From the NCBI GenBank assembly GCA_949752795.1, contig CATKHW010000013.1, positions 496,001 through 560,000 of the forward strand: a DNA stretch of 64,000 bases, read 5' to 3'. The notes beneath the pieces are model-generated. The model saw nothing but the letters and a program-made list of their open reading frames with translations. It did not search any database and was not told the DNA's origin. Below are positions 1 to 12,167 of this stretch, in pieces. Made by a program: the position numbers and the translations under genes. Position 1 is the stretch's first letter. Every line of letters begins with the position of its first letter. This DNA is from Hyperoodon ampullatus (taxonomy: Eukaryota; Chordata; Mammalia; Artiodactyla; Ziphiidae).

Positions 1-1738
1 TCGGGGTGTCTGATGAAAGCTGGAATGACCCTATCTACAACGACAGCTGGATGTGGCATAAGGAGGGACACTTGGGACTGAGACGATTGGGGAGATTGGG
101 TGAGCAAATGCAGACCCTTTAAAGCAAAAATGCATGGCACCCATTCCATGGGTCCGAACTCTCCAGGTTGGAGGGAATATTACTACAGCTATAACATGTG
201 CGGGAAACCTAGAGAACGGACACACTGTGAATACGAAAGGTTTCTAAAACTCAACGAATAGTCCCTCTCCTGGTGCTCCGGTTTGACTTTCCGGCTGCTT
301 TTCTATCAACCTCCCAACTTGGAGAGACAGCCCCTTTAACCTCTTGGTTCGCACAGGTTGCCAATTTGGCAGAGGATGAAAGGGAAGAGGGAGAACCAAT
401 GAGAGAGTAGCTGTTAGGCATTTGGATGGGCACATATCACTGTAATTTCCCGGCAGGAAGAAGAATTAACCAAATTCTCAGCCACCCACCGGGAACCAGT
501 ATAGGTCCTGAACCAAAATTTTGGACTTGCGGTCAGCTCTCCAAAAACGAGTTGAAAAATGGAGCTCAGGGACACAGCAATTCACAAACTGGCCGAGTAA
601 TAAAGGACAACTATCGTCCAAAAATCTGTTGAGGGAAGACAACGAGGCGGACTTGAAAGCGAGGCAGAATAGCAGGAAACAGATTTCAAGAGGTACGTTG
701 GAATCGCCTTTAAAGCACAGGAAGAGGGGCACAACTTCGACAATGATGCACTTGGCCAAAAAGGGCGTATGCGTTTTCTCCTGAATATATTCAGGAGAAA
801 ACGCATACGCCCTTTTTGGCCAAGCAAGCAAGCGGGCAATACAAATCTGCACTACAAAGAAGTATCACTTCCCACCGGTCAAAAGGGACATCCACAAAAT
901 GTGTAAGAACAAGAAAGGCAAGACAGGCCCTGGAGAACAGGGAGCCTTGTTATGCTGATCGGTGGGATGTAAATTGCCAACTGCCTCTCTGGAGGAGTGC
1001 ATTCTGTTCCCTAAAACAAGTAAAGAACAGAGCTACAGAGCCAAGGGCACTACCAGTCTAGGGAATATACCTTGGGAAAACTGAAAATCAATAAGACAGA
1101 GCCACCCCAAAATTTAGGGCTGCACTGCATACAAGGACCTCAACTTGGATACACCTTAAGTATCCCAGAAAATATAAACATGGTTCAAAAAATTGTGGTA
1201 CTTACGTACGATGGAATATCCCTCAGCCATGAAATCAATGTCATAAGACCAGTAGCAGCAAAATGGGTGGATTCAGGTACGATGATTCTAAGTGAAATAA
1301 GTCACAGAGAAAAAGAAACTTATCATAAGATATCACTTATGAAGATCCTGTAAACATGGCTACACTTGAACTGAGTTAGGAAAGAGAACAGTGTCTCACA
1401 TTTAGAAAACACTCTTATACCTGCTTAAGGGGGAAGGAGAGGTGGGGTGATGCATAAAACCAGAGTTTGATATAAGCACAGGTACCGTTCCAAAAACCAA
1501 CTATGGAATAGACAAGACCTACACCGTCCTCAGTGAAAGGGACTCAAAACCCCATATTTCCCGCAGAGGAAAATATCTGACTAGTAAGAATCTTAAAACC
1601 TATGTATTGATATGTCTCCGTAAGGGAATCAAGTGTGTCTAGACTGGCATAAACATGGCAGCGAGAATCAGCTCAAACCCACTATAAAAAGGAATTTCAA
1701 AAACAAAACAAAAAACTGGGAAATTCTTTACAATTCCT
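1..1738 (+). repeat. Satellite unit 1 (subfamily A)
   Basis: The phase used here sets base 1 at TCGGGGTGTCTGATGAAA, which is where the window opens. The unit has a unique half (phases 1 to about 1,100) with the palindrome at 751-824, then an L1-derived part (about 1,130-1,705) ending in an A-rich tract. Private changes include ATACAAAT instead of ATGCAAAT after the palindrome and GATCGGTGGG instead of GATGGGCGGG. Confidence 0.95.
751..824. repeat. Perfect 74-bp spacer-less palindrome (unit 1)
   Basis: Bases 751-787 are the exact reverse complement of 788-824, with the centre between 787 and 788 inside GAATATATTC. The outer ends are CTTGGCC and GGCCAAG. Checked base by base. It could extrude as a cruciform or fold as a 37-bp hairpin in single-stranded DNA or RNA. 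Confidence 0.97.
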
Positions 1739-3476
1739 TCGGGGTGTCTGATGAAAAATGGAATGACCCTATCTACAACGACAGCTGGATGTGGCATAAG
1801 GAGGGACACTTGGGACTGAGACGATTGGTGAGATTGGGTGAGCAAATGCAGACCCTTTAAAGCAATAATGCATGGCACCCATTCCATGGGTCCGAACTCT
1901 CCAGGTTGAAGGGAATATTACTACAGCTATAACATGTGCGGGAAACCTAGAGAACAGACACACTGTGAATACGAAAGGTTTCTAAAACTCAACGAATAGT
2001 CCCTCTCCTGGTGCTCCGGTTTGACTTTCCGGCTGCTTTACTATCAACCTCCCAACTTGGAGAGACAGCCCCTTTAACCTCTTGGTTCGCACACGTTGCC
2101 AATTTGGCAGAGGATGAAAGGGAAGAGGGAGAACCAATGAGAGAGTAGCTGTTAGGCATTTGGATGGGCACATATCACTGTAATTTCCCGGCAGGAAGAA
2201 GAATTAACCAAATTCTCAGCCACCCACCGGGAACCAGTATAGGTCCTGAACCAAAATTTTGGACTTGCGGTCAGCTCTCCAAAAACGAGTTGAAAAATGG
2301 AGCTCAGGGACACAGCAATTCACAAACTGGCCGAGTAATAAAGGACAACTATCGTCCAAAAATCTGTTGAGGGAAGGCAACGAGGCGGACTTGAAAGCGA
2401 GGCAGAATAGCAGGAAACAGATTTCAAGAGGTACGTTGGAATCGCCTTTAAAGCACAGGAAGAGGGGCACAACTTCGACAATGATGCACTTGGCCAAAAT
2501 GGGCGTATGCGTTTTCTCCTGAATATATTCAGGAGAAAACGCATACGCCCATTTTGGCCAAGCAAGCAAGCGGGCAATGCAAATCTGCACTACAAAGAAG
2601 TATCACTTCCCACCAGTCAAAAGGGACATCCACAAAATGTGTAAGAACAAGAAAGGCAAGACAGGCCCTGGAGAACAGGGAGCCTTGTTATGCTGATGGG
2701 CGGGATGTAAATTGCCAACTGCCTCTCTGGAGGAGTGCATTCTGTTCCCTAAAACAAGTAAAGAACAGAGCTACAGAGCCAAGGGCACTACCAGTCTAGG
2801 GAATATACCTTGGGAAAACTGAAAATCAATAAGACAGAGCCACCCCAAAATTTAGGGCTGCACTGCATACAAGGACCTCAACTTGGATACACCTTAAGTA
2901 TCCCAGAAAATATAAACATGGTTCAAAAAATTGTGGTACTTACGTACGATGGAATATCCCTCAGCCATGAAATCAATGTCATAAGACCAGTAGCAGCAAA
3001 ATGGGTGGATTCAGGTACGATGATTCTAAGTGAAATAAGTCACAGAGAAAAAGAAACTTATCATAAGATATCACTTATGAAGATCCTGTAAACATGGCTA
3101 CACTTGAACTGAGTTAGGAAAGAGAACAGTGTCTCACATTTAGAAAACACTCTTATACCTGCTTAAGGGGGAAGGAGAGGTGGGGTGATGCATAAAACCA
3201 GAGTTTGATATAAGCACAGGTACCGTTCCAAAAACCAACTATGGAATAGACAAGACCTACACCGTCCTCAGTGAAAGGGACTCAAAACCCCATATTTCCC
3301 GCAGAGGAAAATATCTGACTAGTAAGAATCTTAAAACCTATGTATTGATATGTCTCTGTAAGGGAATCAAGTGTGTCTAGACTGGCATAAACATGGCAGC
3401 GAGAATCAGCTCAAACCCACTATAAAAAGGAATTTCAAAAACAAAACAAAAAACTGGGAAATTCTTTACAATTCCT
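1739..3476 (+). repeat. Satellite unit 2 (subfamily A)
   Basis: 1,738 bp, nearly identical to unit 1. It opens with GATGAAAAATGG, shared with unit 3 only, and carries CCACCAGTC instead of CCACCGGTC after the palindrome, shared with unit 6. The palindrome is at 2,489-2,562. Confidence 0.95.
2489..2562. repeat. Perfect palindrome with a compensated base pair (unit 2)
   Basis: The left arm reads CCAAAATGGGCG where the consensus is CCAAAAAGGGCG. The right arm carries the exact complement, CGCCCATTTTGG, so all 37 pairs still match. Centre 2,525/2,526. Confidence 0.96.
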
Positions 3477-5213
3477 TCGGGGTGTCTGATGAAAAATGGA
3501 ATGACCCTATCTACAACGACAGCTGGATGTGGCATAAGGAGGGACACTTGGGACTGAGACGATTGGTGAGATTGGGTGAGCAAATGCAGACCCTTTAAAG
3601 CAATAATGCATGGCACCCATTCCATGGGTCCGAACTCTCCAGGTTGAAGGGAATATTACTACAGCTATAACATGTGCGGGAAACCTAGAGAACAGACACA
3701 CTGTGAATACGAAAGGTTTCTAAAACTCAACGAATAGTCCCTCTCCTGGTGCTCCGGTTTGACTTTCAGTCTGCTTTACTATCAACCTCCCAACTTGGAG
3801 AGACAGCCCCTTTAACCTCTTGGTTCGCACAGGTTGACAATTTGGCAGAGGATGAAAGGGAAGAGGGAGAACCAATGAGAGAGTAGCTGTTAGGCATTTG
3901 GACGGGCACATATCACTGTAATTTCCCGGCAGGAAGAAGAATTAACCAAATTCTCAGCCACCCACCGGGAACCAGTATAGGTCCTGAACCAAAATTTGGA
4001 CTTGCGGTCAGCTCACAAAAAACGAGTTGAAAAATGGAGCTCAGGGGCACAGCAATTCACAAACTGGCCGAGTAATAAAGGACAACTATCGTCCAAAAAT
4101 CTGTTGAGGGAAGGCAACGAGGCGGACTTGAAAGTGAGGCAGAATAGCAGGAAACAGATTTCAAGAGGTATGTTGGAATCGCCTTTAAAGCACAGGAAGA
4201 GGGGCACAACTTCGACAATGACGCACTTGGCCAAAATGGGCGTATGCGTTTTCTCCTGAATATATTCAGGAGAAAACGCATACGCCCTTTTAGGCCAAGC
4301 AAGCAAGCGGGCAATGCAAATCTGCACTACAAAGAAGTATCACTTCCCACCGGTCAAAAGGGACATCCACAAAATGTGTAAGAACAAGAAAGGCAAGACA
4401 GGCCCTGGAGAACAGGGAGCCTTGTTATGCTGATGGGCGGGATGTAAATTGCCAACTGCCTCTCTGGAGGAGTGCATTGTGTTCCCTAAAACAAGTAAAG
4501 AACAGAGCTACAGAGCCAAGGGCACTACCAGTCTAGGGAATATACCTTGGGAAAACTGAAAATCAATAAGACAGAGCCACCCCAAAATTTAGGGCTGCAC
4601 TGCATACAAGGACCTCAACTTGGATACACCTTAAGTATCCCAGAAAATATAAACATGGTTCAAAAAATTGTGGTACTTACGTACGATGGAATATCCCTCA
4701 GCCATGAAATCAATGTCATAAGACCAGTAGCAGCAAAATGGGTGGATTCAGGTACGATGATTCTAAGTGAAATAAGTCACACAGAAAAAGAAACTTATCA
4801 TAAGATATCACTTATGAAGATCCTGTAAACATGGCTACACTTGAACTGAGTTAGGATAGAGAACAGTGTCTCACATTTAGAAAACACTCTTATACCTGCT
4901 TAAGGGGGAAGGAGAGGTGGGGTGATGCATAAAACCAGAGTTTGATATAAGCACAGGTACCGTTCCAAAAACCAACTATGGAATAGACAAGACCTACACC
5001 GTCCTCAGTGAAAGGGACTCAAAACCCCATATTTCCCGCAGAGGAAAATATCTGACTAGTAAGAATCTTAAAACCTATGTATTGATATGTCTCCGTAAGG
5101 GAATCAAGTGTGTCTAGACTGGCATAAACATGGCAGCGAGAATCAGCTCAAACCCACTATAAAAAGGAATTTCAAAAACAAAACAAAAAACTGGGAAATT
5201 CTTTACAATTCCT
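3477..5213 (+). repeat. Satellite unit 3 (subfamily A, patch shared with unit 5)
   Basis: 1,737 bp. Between about 3,900 and 4,050 it shares with unit 5 a set of changes absent from units 1, 2 and 4: GACGGGCAC, a one-base deletion giving AAAATTTGG, CTCACAAAAAACGAG and CAGGGGCAC. It also has CACACAG where units 1, 2, 4 and 5 have CACAGAG near 4,780. Confidence 0.95.
4226..4299. repeat. Palindrome with two mismatches (unit 3)
   Basis: The left arm carries the same AAAATGGG variant as unit 2, but the right arm reads CCCTTTTAGG, so two pairs are broken. It looks like an uncorrected state beside the fully matched unit 2. Confidence 0.93.
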
Positions 5214-6951
5214 TCGGGGTGTCTGATGAAAGCTGGAATGACCCTATCTACAACGACAGCTGGATGTGGCATAAGGAGGGACACTTGGGACTGACACGAT
5301 TGGTGAGATTGGGTGAGCAAATGCAGACCCTTTAAAGCAATAATGCATGGCACCCATTCCATGGGTCCGAACTCTCCAGGTTGAAGGGAATATTACTACA
5401 GCTATAACATGTGCGGGAAACCTAGAGAACGGACACACTGTGAATACGAAAGGTTTCTAAAACTCAACGAATAGTCCCTCTCCTGGTGCTCTGGTTTGAC
5501 TTTCCGGCTGCTTTACTATCAACCTCCCAACTTGGAGAGACAGCCCCTTTAACCTCTTGGTTCGCACAGGTTGCCAATTTGGCAGAGGATGAAAGGGAAG
5601 AGGGAGAACCAATGAGAGAGTAGCTGTTAGGCATTTGGATGGGCACATATCACTGTAATTTCCCGGCAGGAAGAAGAATTAACCAAATTCTCAGCCACCC
5701 ACCGGGAACCAGTATAGGTCCTGAACCAAAATTTTGGACTTGCGGTCAGCTCTCCAAAAACGAGTTGAAAAATGGAGCTCAGGGACACAGCAATTCACAA
5801 ACTGGCCGAGTAATAAAGGACAACTATCGTCCAAAAATCTGTTGAGGGAAGGCAACGAGGCGGACTTGAAAGCGAGGCAGAATAGCAGGAAACAGATTTC
5901 AAGAGGTACGTTGGAATCGCCTTTAAAGCACAGGAAGAGGGGCACAACTTCGACAATGATGCACTTGGCCAAAAAGGGCGTATGCGTTTTCTCCTGAATA
6001 TATTCAGGAGAAAACGCATACGCCCTTTTTGGCCAAGCAAGCAAGCGGGCAATGCAAATCTGCACTACAAAGAAGTATCACTTCCCACCGGTCAAAAGGG
6101 ACATCCACAAAATGTGTAAGAACAAGAAAGCCAAGACAGGCCCTGGAGAACAGGGAGCCTTGTTATGCTGATGGGCGGGATGTAAATTGCCAACTGCCTC
6201 TCTGGAGGAGTGCATTCTGTTCCCTACAACAAGTAAAGAACAGAGCTACAGAGCCAAGGGCACTACCAGTCTAGGGAATATACCTTGGGAAAACTGAAAA
6301 TCAATAAGACAGAGCCACCCCAAAATTTAGGGCTGCACTGCATACAAGGACCTCAACTTGGATACACCTTAAGTATCCCAGAAAATATGAACATGGTTCA
6401 AAAAATTGTGGTACTTACGTACGATGGAATATCCCTCAGCCATGAAATCAATGTCATAAGACCAGTAGCAGCAAAATGGGTGGATTCAGGTACGATGATT
6501 CTAAGTGAAATAAGTCACAGAGAAAAAGAAACTTATCATAAGATATCACTTATGAAGATCCTGTAAACATGGCTACACTTGAACTGAGTTAGGAAAGAGA
6601 ACAGTGTCTCACATTTAGAAAACACTCTTATACCTGCTTAAGGGGGAAGGAGAGGTGGGGTGATGCATAAAACCAGAGTTTGATATAAGCACAGGTACCG
6701 TTCCAAAAACCAACTATGGAATAGACAAGACCTACACCGTCCTCAGTGAAAGGGACTCAAAACCCCATATTTCCCGCAGAGGAAAATATCTGACTAGTAA
6801 GAATCTTAAAACCTATGTATTGATATGTCTCCGTAAGGGAATCAAGTGTGTCTAGACTGGCATAAACATGGCAGCGAGAATCAGCTCAAACCCACTATAA
6901 AAAGGAATTTCAAAAACAAAACAAAAAACTGGGAAATTCTTTACAATTCCT
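5214..6951 (+). repeat. Satellite unit 4 (subfamily A)
   Basis: 1,738 bp. In the 5,630-5,800 patch it matches units 1 and 2, not its neighbours 3 and 5. Private changes include AAGCCAAGAC near 6,127 and ATATGAACATGG near 6,386. Confidence 0.95.
5964..6037. repeat. Perfect 74-bp palindrome (unit 4)
   Basis: All 37 pairs match. Centre 6,000/6,001. Consensus sequence, as in unit 1. Confidence 0.96.
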
Positions 6952-8688
6952 TCGGGGTGTCTGATGAAAGCTGGAATGACCCTATCTACAACGACAGCTG
7001 GATGTGGCATAAGGAGGGACACTTGGGACTGAGACGATTGGTGAGATTGGGTGAGCAAATGCAGACCCTTTAAAGCAATAATGCATGGCACCCATTCCAT
7101 GGGTCCGAACTCTCCAGGTTGAAGGGAATATTACTACAGCTATAACATGTGCGGGAAACCTAGAGAACGGACACACTGTGAATACGAAAGGTTTCTAAAA
7201 CTCAACGAATAGTCCCTCTCCTGGTGCTCCGGTTTGACTTTCCGGCTGCTTTACTATCAACCTCCCAACTTGGAGAGACAGCCCCTTTAACCTCTTGGTT
7301 CGCACAGGTTGCCAATTTGGCAGAGGATGAAAGGGAAGAGGGAGAACCAATGAGAGAGTAGCTGTTAGGCATTTGGACGGGCACATATCACTGTAATTTC
7401 CCGGCAGGAAGAAGAATTAACCAAATTCTCAGCCACCCACCGGGAACCAGTATAGGTCCTGAACCAAAATTTGGACTTGCGGTCAGCTCACAAAAAACGA
7501 GTTTAAAAATGGAGCTCAGGGGCACAGCAATTCACAAACTGGCCGAGTAATAAAGGACAACTATCGTCCAAAAATCTGTTGACGGAAGGCAACGAGGCGG
7601 ACTTGAAAGCGAGGCAGAATAGCAGGAAACAGATTTCAAGAGGTACGTTGGAATCGCATTTAAAGCACAGGAAGAGGGGCACAACTTCGACAATGACGCA
7701 CTTGGCCAAAAAGGGCGTATGCGTTTTCTCCTGAATATATTCAGGAGAAAACGCATACGCCCTTTTTGGCCAAGCAAGCAAGCGGGCAATGCAAATCTGC
7801 ACTACAAAGAAGTATCACTTCCCACCGGTCAAAAGGGACATCCACAAAATGTGTAAGAACAAGAAAGGCAAGACAGGCCCTGGAGAACAGGGAGCCTTGT
7901 TATGCTGATGGGCGGGATGTAAATTGCCAACTGCCTCTCTGGAGGAGTGCATTCTGTTCCCTAAAACAAGTAAAGAACAGAGCTACAGAGCCAAGGGCAC
8001 TACCAGTCTAGGGAATATACCTTGGGAAAACTGAAAATCAATAAGACAGAGCCACCCCAAAATTTAGGGCTGCACTGCATACAAGGACCTCAACTTGGAT
8101 ACACCTTAAGTATCCCAGAAAATATAAACATGGTTCAAAAAATTGTGGTACTTACGTACGATGGAATATCCCTCAGCCATGAAATCAATGTCATAAGACC
8201 AGTAGCAGCAAAATGGGTGGATTCAGGTACGATGATTCTAAGTGAAATAAGTCACAGAGAAAAAGAAACTTATCATAAGATATCACTTATGAAGATCCTG
8301 TAAACATGGCTACACTTGAACTGAGTTAGGAAAGAGAACAGTGTCTCACATTTAGAAAACACTCTTATACCTGCTTAAGGTGGAAGGAGAGGTGGGGTGA
8401 TGCATAAAACCAGAGTTTGATATAAGCACAAGTACCGTTCCAAAAACCAACTATGGAATAGACAAGACCTACACCTTCCTCAGTGAAAGGGACTCAAAAC
8501 CCCATATTTCCCGCAGAGGAAAATATCTGACTAGTAAGAATCTTAAAACCTATGTATTGATATGTCTCCATAAGGGAATCAAGTGTGTCTAGACTGGCAT
8601 AAACATGGCAGCGAGAATCAGCTCAAACCCACTATAAAAAGGAATTTCAAAAACAAAACAAAAAACTGGGAAATTCTTTACAATTCCT
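6952..8688 (+). repeat. Satellite unit 5 (subfamily A)
   Basis: 1,737 bp. It shares the unit 3 patch two units away (7,376-7,530), including the one-base deletion AAAATTTGG. It has GTTTAAAAATGG, shared with unit 6. Confidence 0.95.
7701..7774. repeat. Perfect 74-bp palindrome (unit 5)
   Basis: All 37 pairs match. Centre 7,737/7,738. Confidence 0.96.
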
Positions 8689-10427
8689 TCGGGGTGTCTG
8701 ATGAAACCTGGAATGACCCTATCTACAACGACAGCTGGATGTGGCATAAGGCTGGACACTTGGGACTGAGAGGATTGGTGAGATTGGGTGAGCAAATGCA
8801 GACCCTTTAAAGCAATAATGCATGACACCCATTCCATGGTTCCCAACTCTCCAGGTTGAAGGGAATATTACTACAGCTATAACATGTGCGGGAAACCTAG
8901 AGAACGGACACACTGTGAATACGAAAGGTTTCTAAAACTCAACGAATAGTCCCTCTCCTGGTGCTCCGGTTTGAATTTCCGTCTGCTTTACTATCAACCT
9001 CCCAACTTGGAGAGACAGCCCCTTTAACCTCTTGGTTCGCACAGGTTGACAATTTGGCAGAGGATGAAAGGGAAGAGGGAGAACCAATGAGAGAGTAGCT
9101 GTTAGGCATTTGGACGGGCACATATCACTGTAATTTCCCGGCAGGAAGAAGAATTAACCAAATTGTCAGCCACCCACCGGGAACCAGTATAGGCCCTGAA
9201 CCAAAATTTTGGACTTGCGGTCAGCTCACAAAAAACGAGTTTAAAAATGGAGCTCAGGGGCACAGCAATTCACAAACTGGCCAAGTAATAAAGGACAACT
9301 ATCGTCCAAAAATCTGTTGAGGGAAGGCACCGAGGCGGACTTGAAAGTGAGGCAGAATAGCAGGAAACAGATTTCAAGAGGTACGTTGGAATCGCCTTTA
9401 AAGCTCAGGAAGAGGGACACAACTTCGACAATGACGCACTTGGCCAAAAAGGGCGTATGCGTTTTCTCCTGAATATATTCAGGAGAAAACGCATACGCCC
9501 TTTTTGGCCAAGCAAGCAAGCGGGCAATGCAAATCTGCACTACAAAGAAGTATCACTTCCCACCAGTCAAAAGGGACATCCACAAAATGTGTAAGAACAA
9601 GAAAGGCAAGACAGGCCCTGGAGAACAGGGAGCCTTGTTATGCTGATGGGCGGGATGTAAATTGCCAACTGCCTCTCTGGAGGAGTGCATTCTGTTCCCT
9701 AAAACAAGTAAAGAACAGAGCTACAGAGCCAAGGGCACTACCAGTCTAGGGAATATACCTTGGGAAAACTGAAAATCAATAAGACAGAGCCACCCCAAAA
9801 TTTAGGGCTGCACTGCATACAAGGACCTCAACTTGGATACACCTTAAGTATCCCAGAAAATATAAACATGGTTCAAAAAATTGTGGTACTTACGTACGAT
9901 GGAATATCCCTCAGCCATGAAATCAATGTCATAAGACCAGTAGCAGCAAAATGGGTGGATTCAGGTACGATGACTCTAAGTGAAATAAGTCACACAGAAA
10001 AAGAAACTTATCATAAGATATCACTTATGAAGATCCTGTAAACATGGCTACACTTGAACTGAGTTGGGAAAGAGAACAGTGTCTCACATTTAGAAAACAC
10101 TCTTATGCCTGCTTAAGGGGGAAGGAGAGGTGGGGTGATGCATAAAACCAGAGTTTGATATAAGCACAGGTACCGTTCCAAAAACCAACTATGGAATAGA
10201 CAAGACCTACACCGTCCTCAGTGAAAGGGACTCAAAACCCCATATTTCCCGCAGAGGAAAATATCTGACTAGTAAGAATCTTAAAACCTATTTATTGATA
10301 TGTCTCCGTAAGGGAATCAAGTGTGTCTAGACTGGCATAAACATGGCAGCGAGAATCAGCTCAAACCCACTATAAAAAGGAATTTCAAAAACAAAACAAA
10401 AAAACTGGGAAATTCTTTACAATTCCT
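8689..10427 (+). repeat. Satellite unit 6 (subfamily A)
   Basis: 1,739 bp. It opens with GATGAAACCTGG, the version otherwise typical of units 9-17, so it mixes markers of both subfamilies. One A is gained in the A-rich tract near 10,400. Confidence 0.95.
9439..9512. repeat. Perfect 74-bp palindrome (unit 6)
   Basis: All 37 pairs match. Centre 9,475/9,476. Confidence 0.96.
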
Positions 10428-12167
10428 TCAGGGTCTCTGATGAAAGCTGGAATGACCCTATCTACAACGACAGCTGGATGTGGCATAAGGAGGGACACTT
10501 GGGACTGAGACGATTGGTGAGATTGGGTGAGCAAATGCAGACCCTTTAAAGCAATAATGCATGGCACCCATTCCATGGGTCCGAACTCTCCAGGTTGAAG
10601 GGAATATTACTACAGCTATAACATGTGCGGGAAACCTAGAGAACGGACACACTGTGAATACGAAAGGTTTCTAAAACTCAACGAATAGTCCCTCTCCTGG
10701 TGCTCCGGTTTGACTTTCCGTCTGCTTTACTATCAACCTCCCAACTTGGAGAGACAGCCCCTTTAACCTCTTGGTTCGCACAGGTTGCCAATTTGGCAGA
10801 GGATGAAAGGGAAGAGGGAGAACCAATGAGAGAGTAGCTGTTAGGCATTTGGACGGGCACATATCACTGTAATTTCCCGGCAGGAAGAACAATTAACCAA
10901 ATTCTCAGCCACTCACCGGGAACCAGTATAGGTCCTGAACCAAAATTTTGGACTTGCGGTCAGCTCACCAAAAACGAGTTGAAAAATGGAGCTCAGGGGC
11001 ACAGCAATTCACAAACTGGCCGAGTAATAAAGGACAACTATCGTCCAAAAAATCTGTTGAGGGAAGGCAACGAGGCGGACTTGAAAGCGAGGCAGAATAG
11101 CAGGAAACAGATTTCAAGAGGTACGTTGGAATCGCCTTTAAAGCACAGGAAGAGGGGCACAACTTCGACAATGATGCACTTGGCCAAAAAGGGCGTATGC
11201 GTTTTCTCCTGAATATATTCAGGAGAAAACGCATACGCCCTTTTTGGCCAAGCAAGCAAGAGGGCAATGCAAATCTGCACTACAAAGAAGTATCACTTCC
11301 CACCGGTCAAAAGGGACATCCACAAAATGTGTAAGAACAAGAAAGGCAAGACAGGCCCTGGAGAACAGGGAGCCTTGTTATGCTGATGGGCGGGATGTAA
11401 ATTGCCAACTGCCTCTCTGGAGGAGTGCATTCTGTTCCCTAAAACAAGTAAAGAACAGAGCTACAGAGCCAAGGGCACTACCAGTCTAGGGAATATACCT
11501 TGGAAAAACTGAAAATCAATAAGACAGAGCCACCCCAAAATTTAGGGCTGCACTGCATACAAGGACCTCAACTTGGATACACCTTAAGTATCCCAGAAAA
11601 TATAAACATGGTTCAAAAAATTGTGGTACTTACGTACGATGGAATATCCCTCAGCCATGAAATCAATGTCATAAGACCAGTAGCAGCAAAGTGGGTGGAT
11701 TCAGGTACGATGATTCTAAGTGAAATAAGTCACACAGAAAAAGAAACTTATCATAAGATATCACTTATGAAGATCCTGTAAACATGGCTACACTTGAACT
11801 GAGTTAGGAAAGAGAACAGTGTCTCACATTTAGAAAACACTCTTATACCTGCTTAAGGGGGAAGGAGAGGTGGGGTGATGCATAAAACCAGAGTTTGATA
11901 TAAGCACAGGTACCGTTCCAAAAACCAACTATGGAATAGACAAGACCTACACCGTCCTCAGTGAAAGGGACTCAAAACCCCATATTTCCCGCAGAGGAAA
12001 ATATCTGACTAGTAAGAATCTTAAAACCTATGTATTGATATGTCTCCATAAGGGAATCAAGTGTGTCTAGACTGGCATAAACATGGCAGCGAGAATCAGC
12101 TCAAACCCACTATAAAAAGGAATTTCAAAAACAAAACAAAAAAACTGGGAAATTCTTTACAATTCCT
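10428..12167 (+). repeat. Satellite unit 7 (subfamily A, last)
   Basis: 1,740 bp. It is the last unit with the full subfamily A marker set: GTAAGAACAAGAAAGG after the palindrome (near 11,331) and AGTATCCCAGAAAATATAAA (near 11,588). Its opening, TCAGGGTCTCTG, is of the subfamily B type. Confidence 0.95.
11179..11252. repeat. Perfect 74-bp palindrome (unit 7)
   Basis: All 37 pairs match. Centre 11,215/11,216. Confidence 0.96.

Noticed and set aside
751..824. Transcription terminator or precursor microRNA
   Set aside because: The hairpin has no loop and is symmetric to the last base, unlike microRNA precursors. No promoter was found, and a bacterial-type terminator makes no sense in this genome.
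478..852. Minus-strand frames of 85-124 codons over the palindrome in each unit
   Set aside because: They read through the palindrome and its flanks in several overlapping frames at once, with no ATG context, domain or codon bias. The composition and repetition of the unit explain them.
1072..1353. 93-codon frame on the + strand repeated in almost every left-array unit
   Set aside because: It lies over the eroded L1 3' end, begins at TTG and shortens to 64 codons in units with TGA at the TGG site. It is a by-product of the repeat, not a gene.
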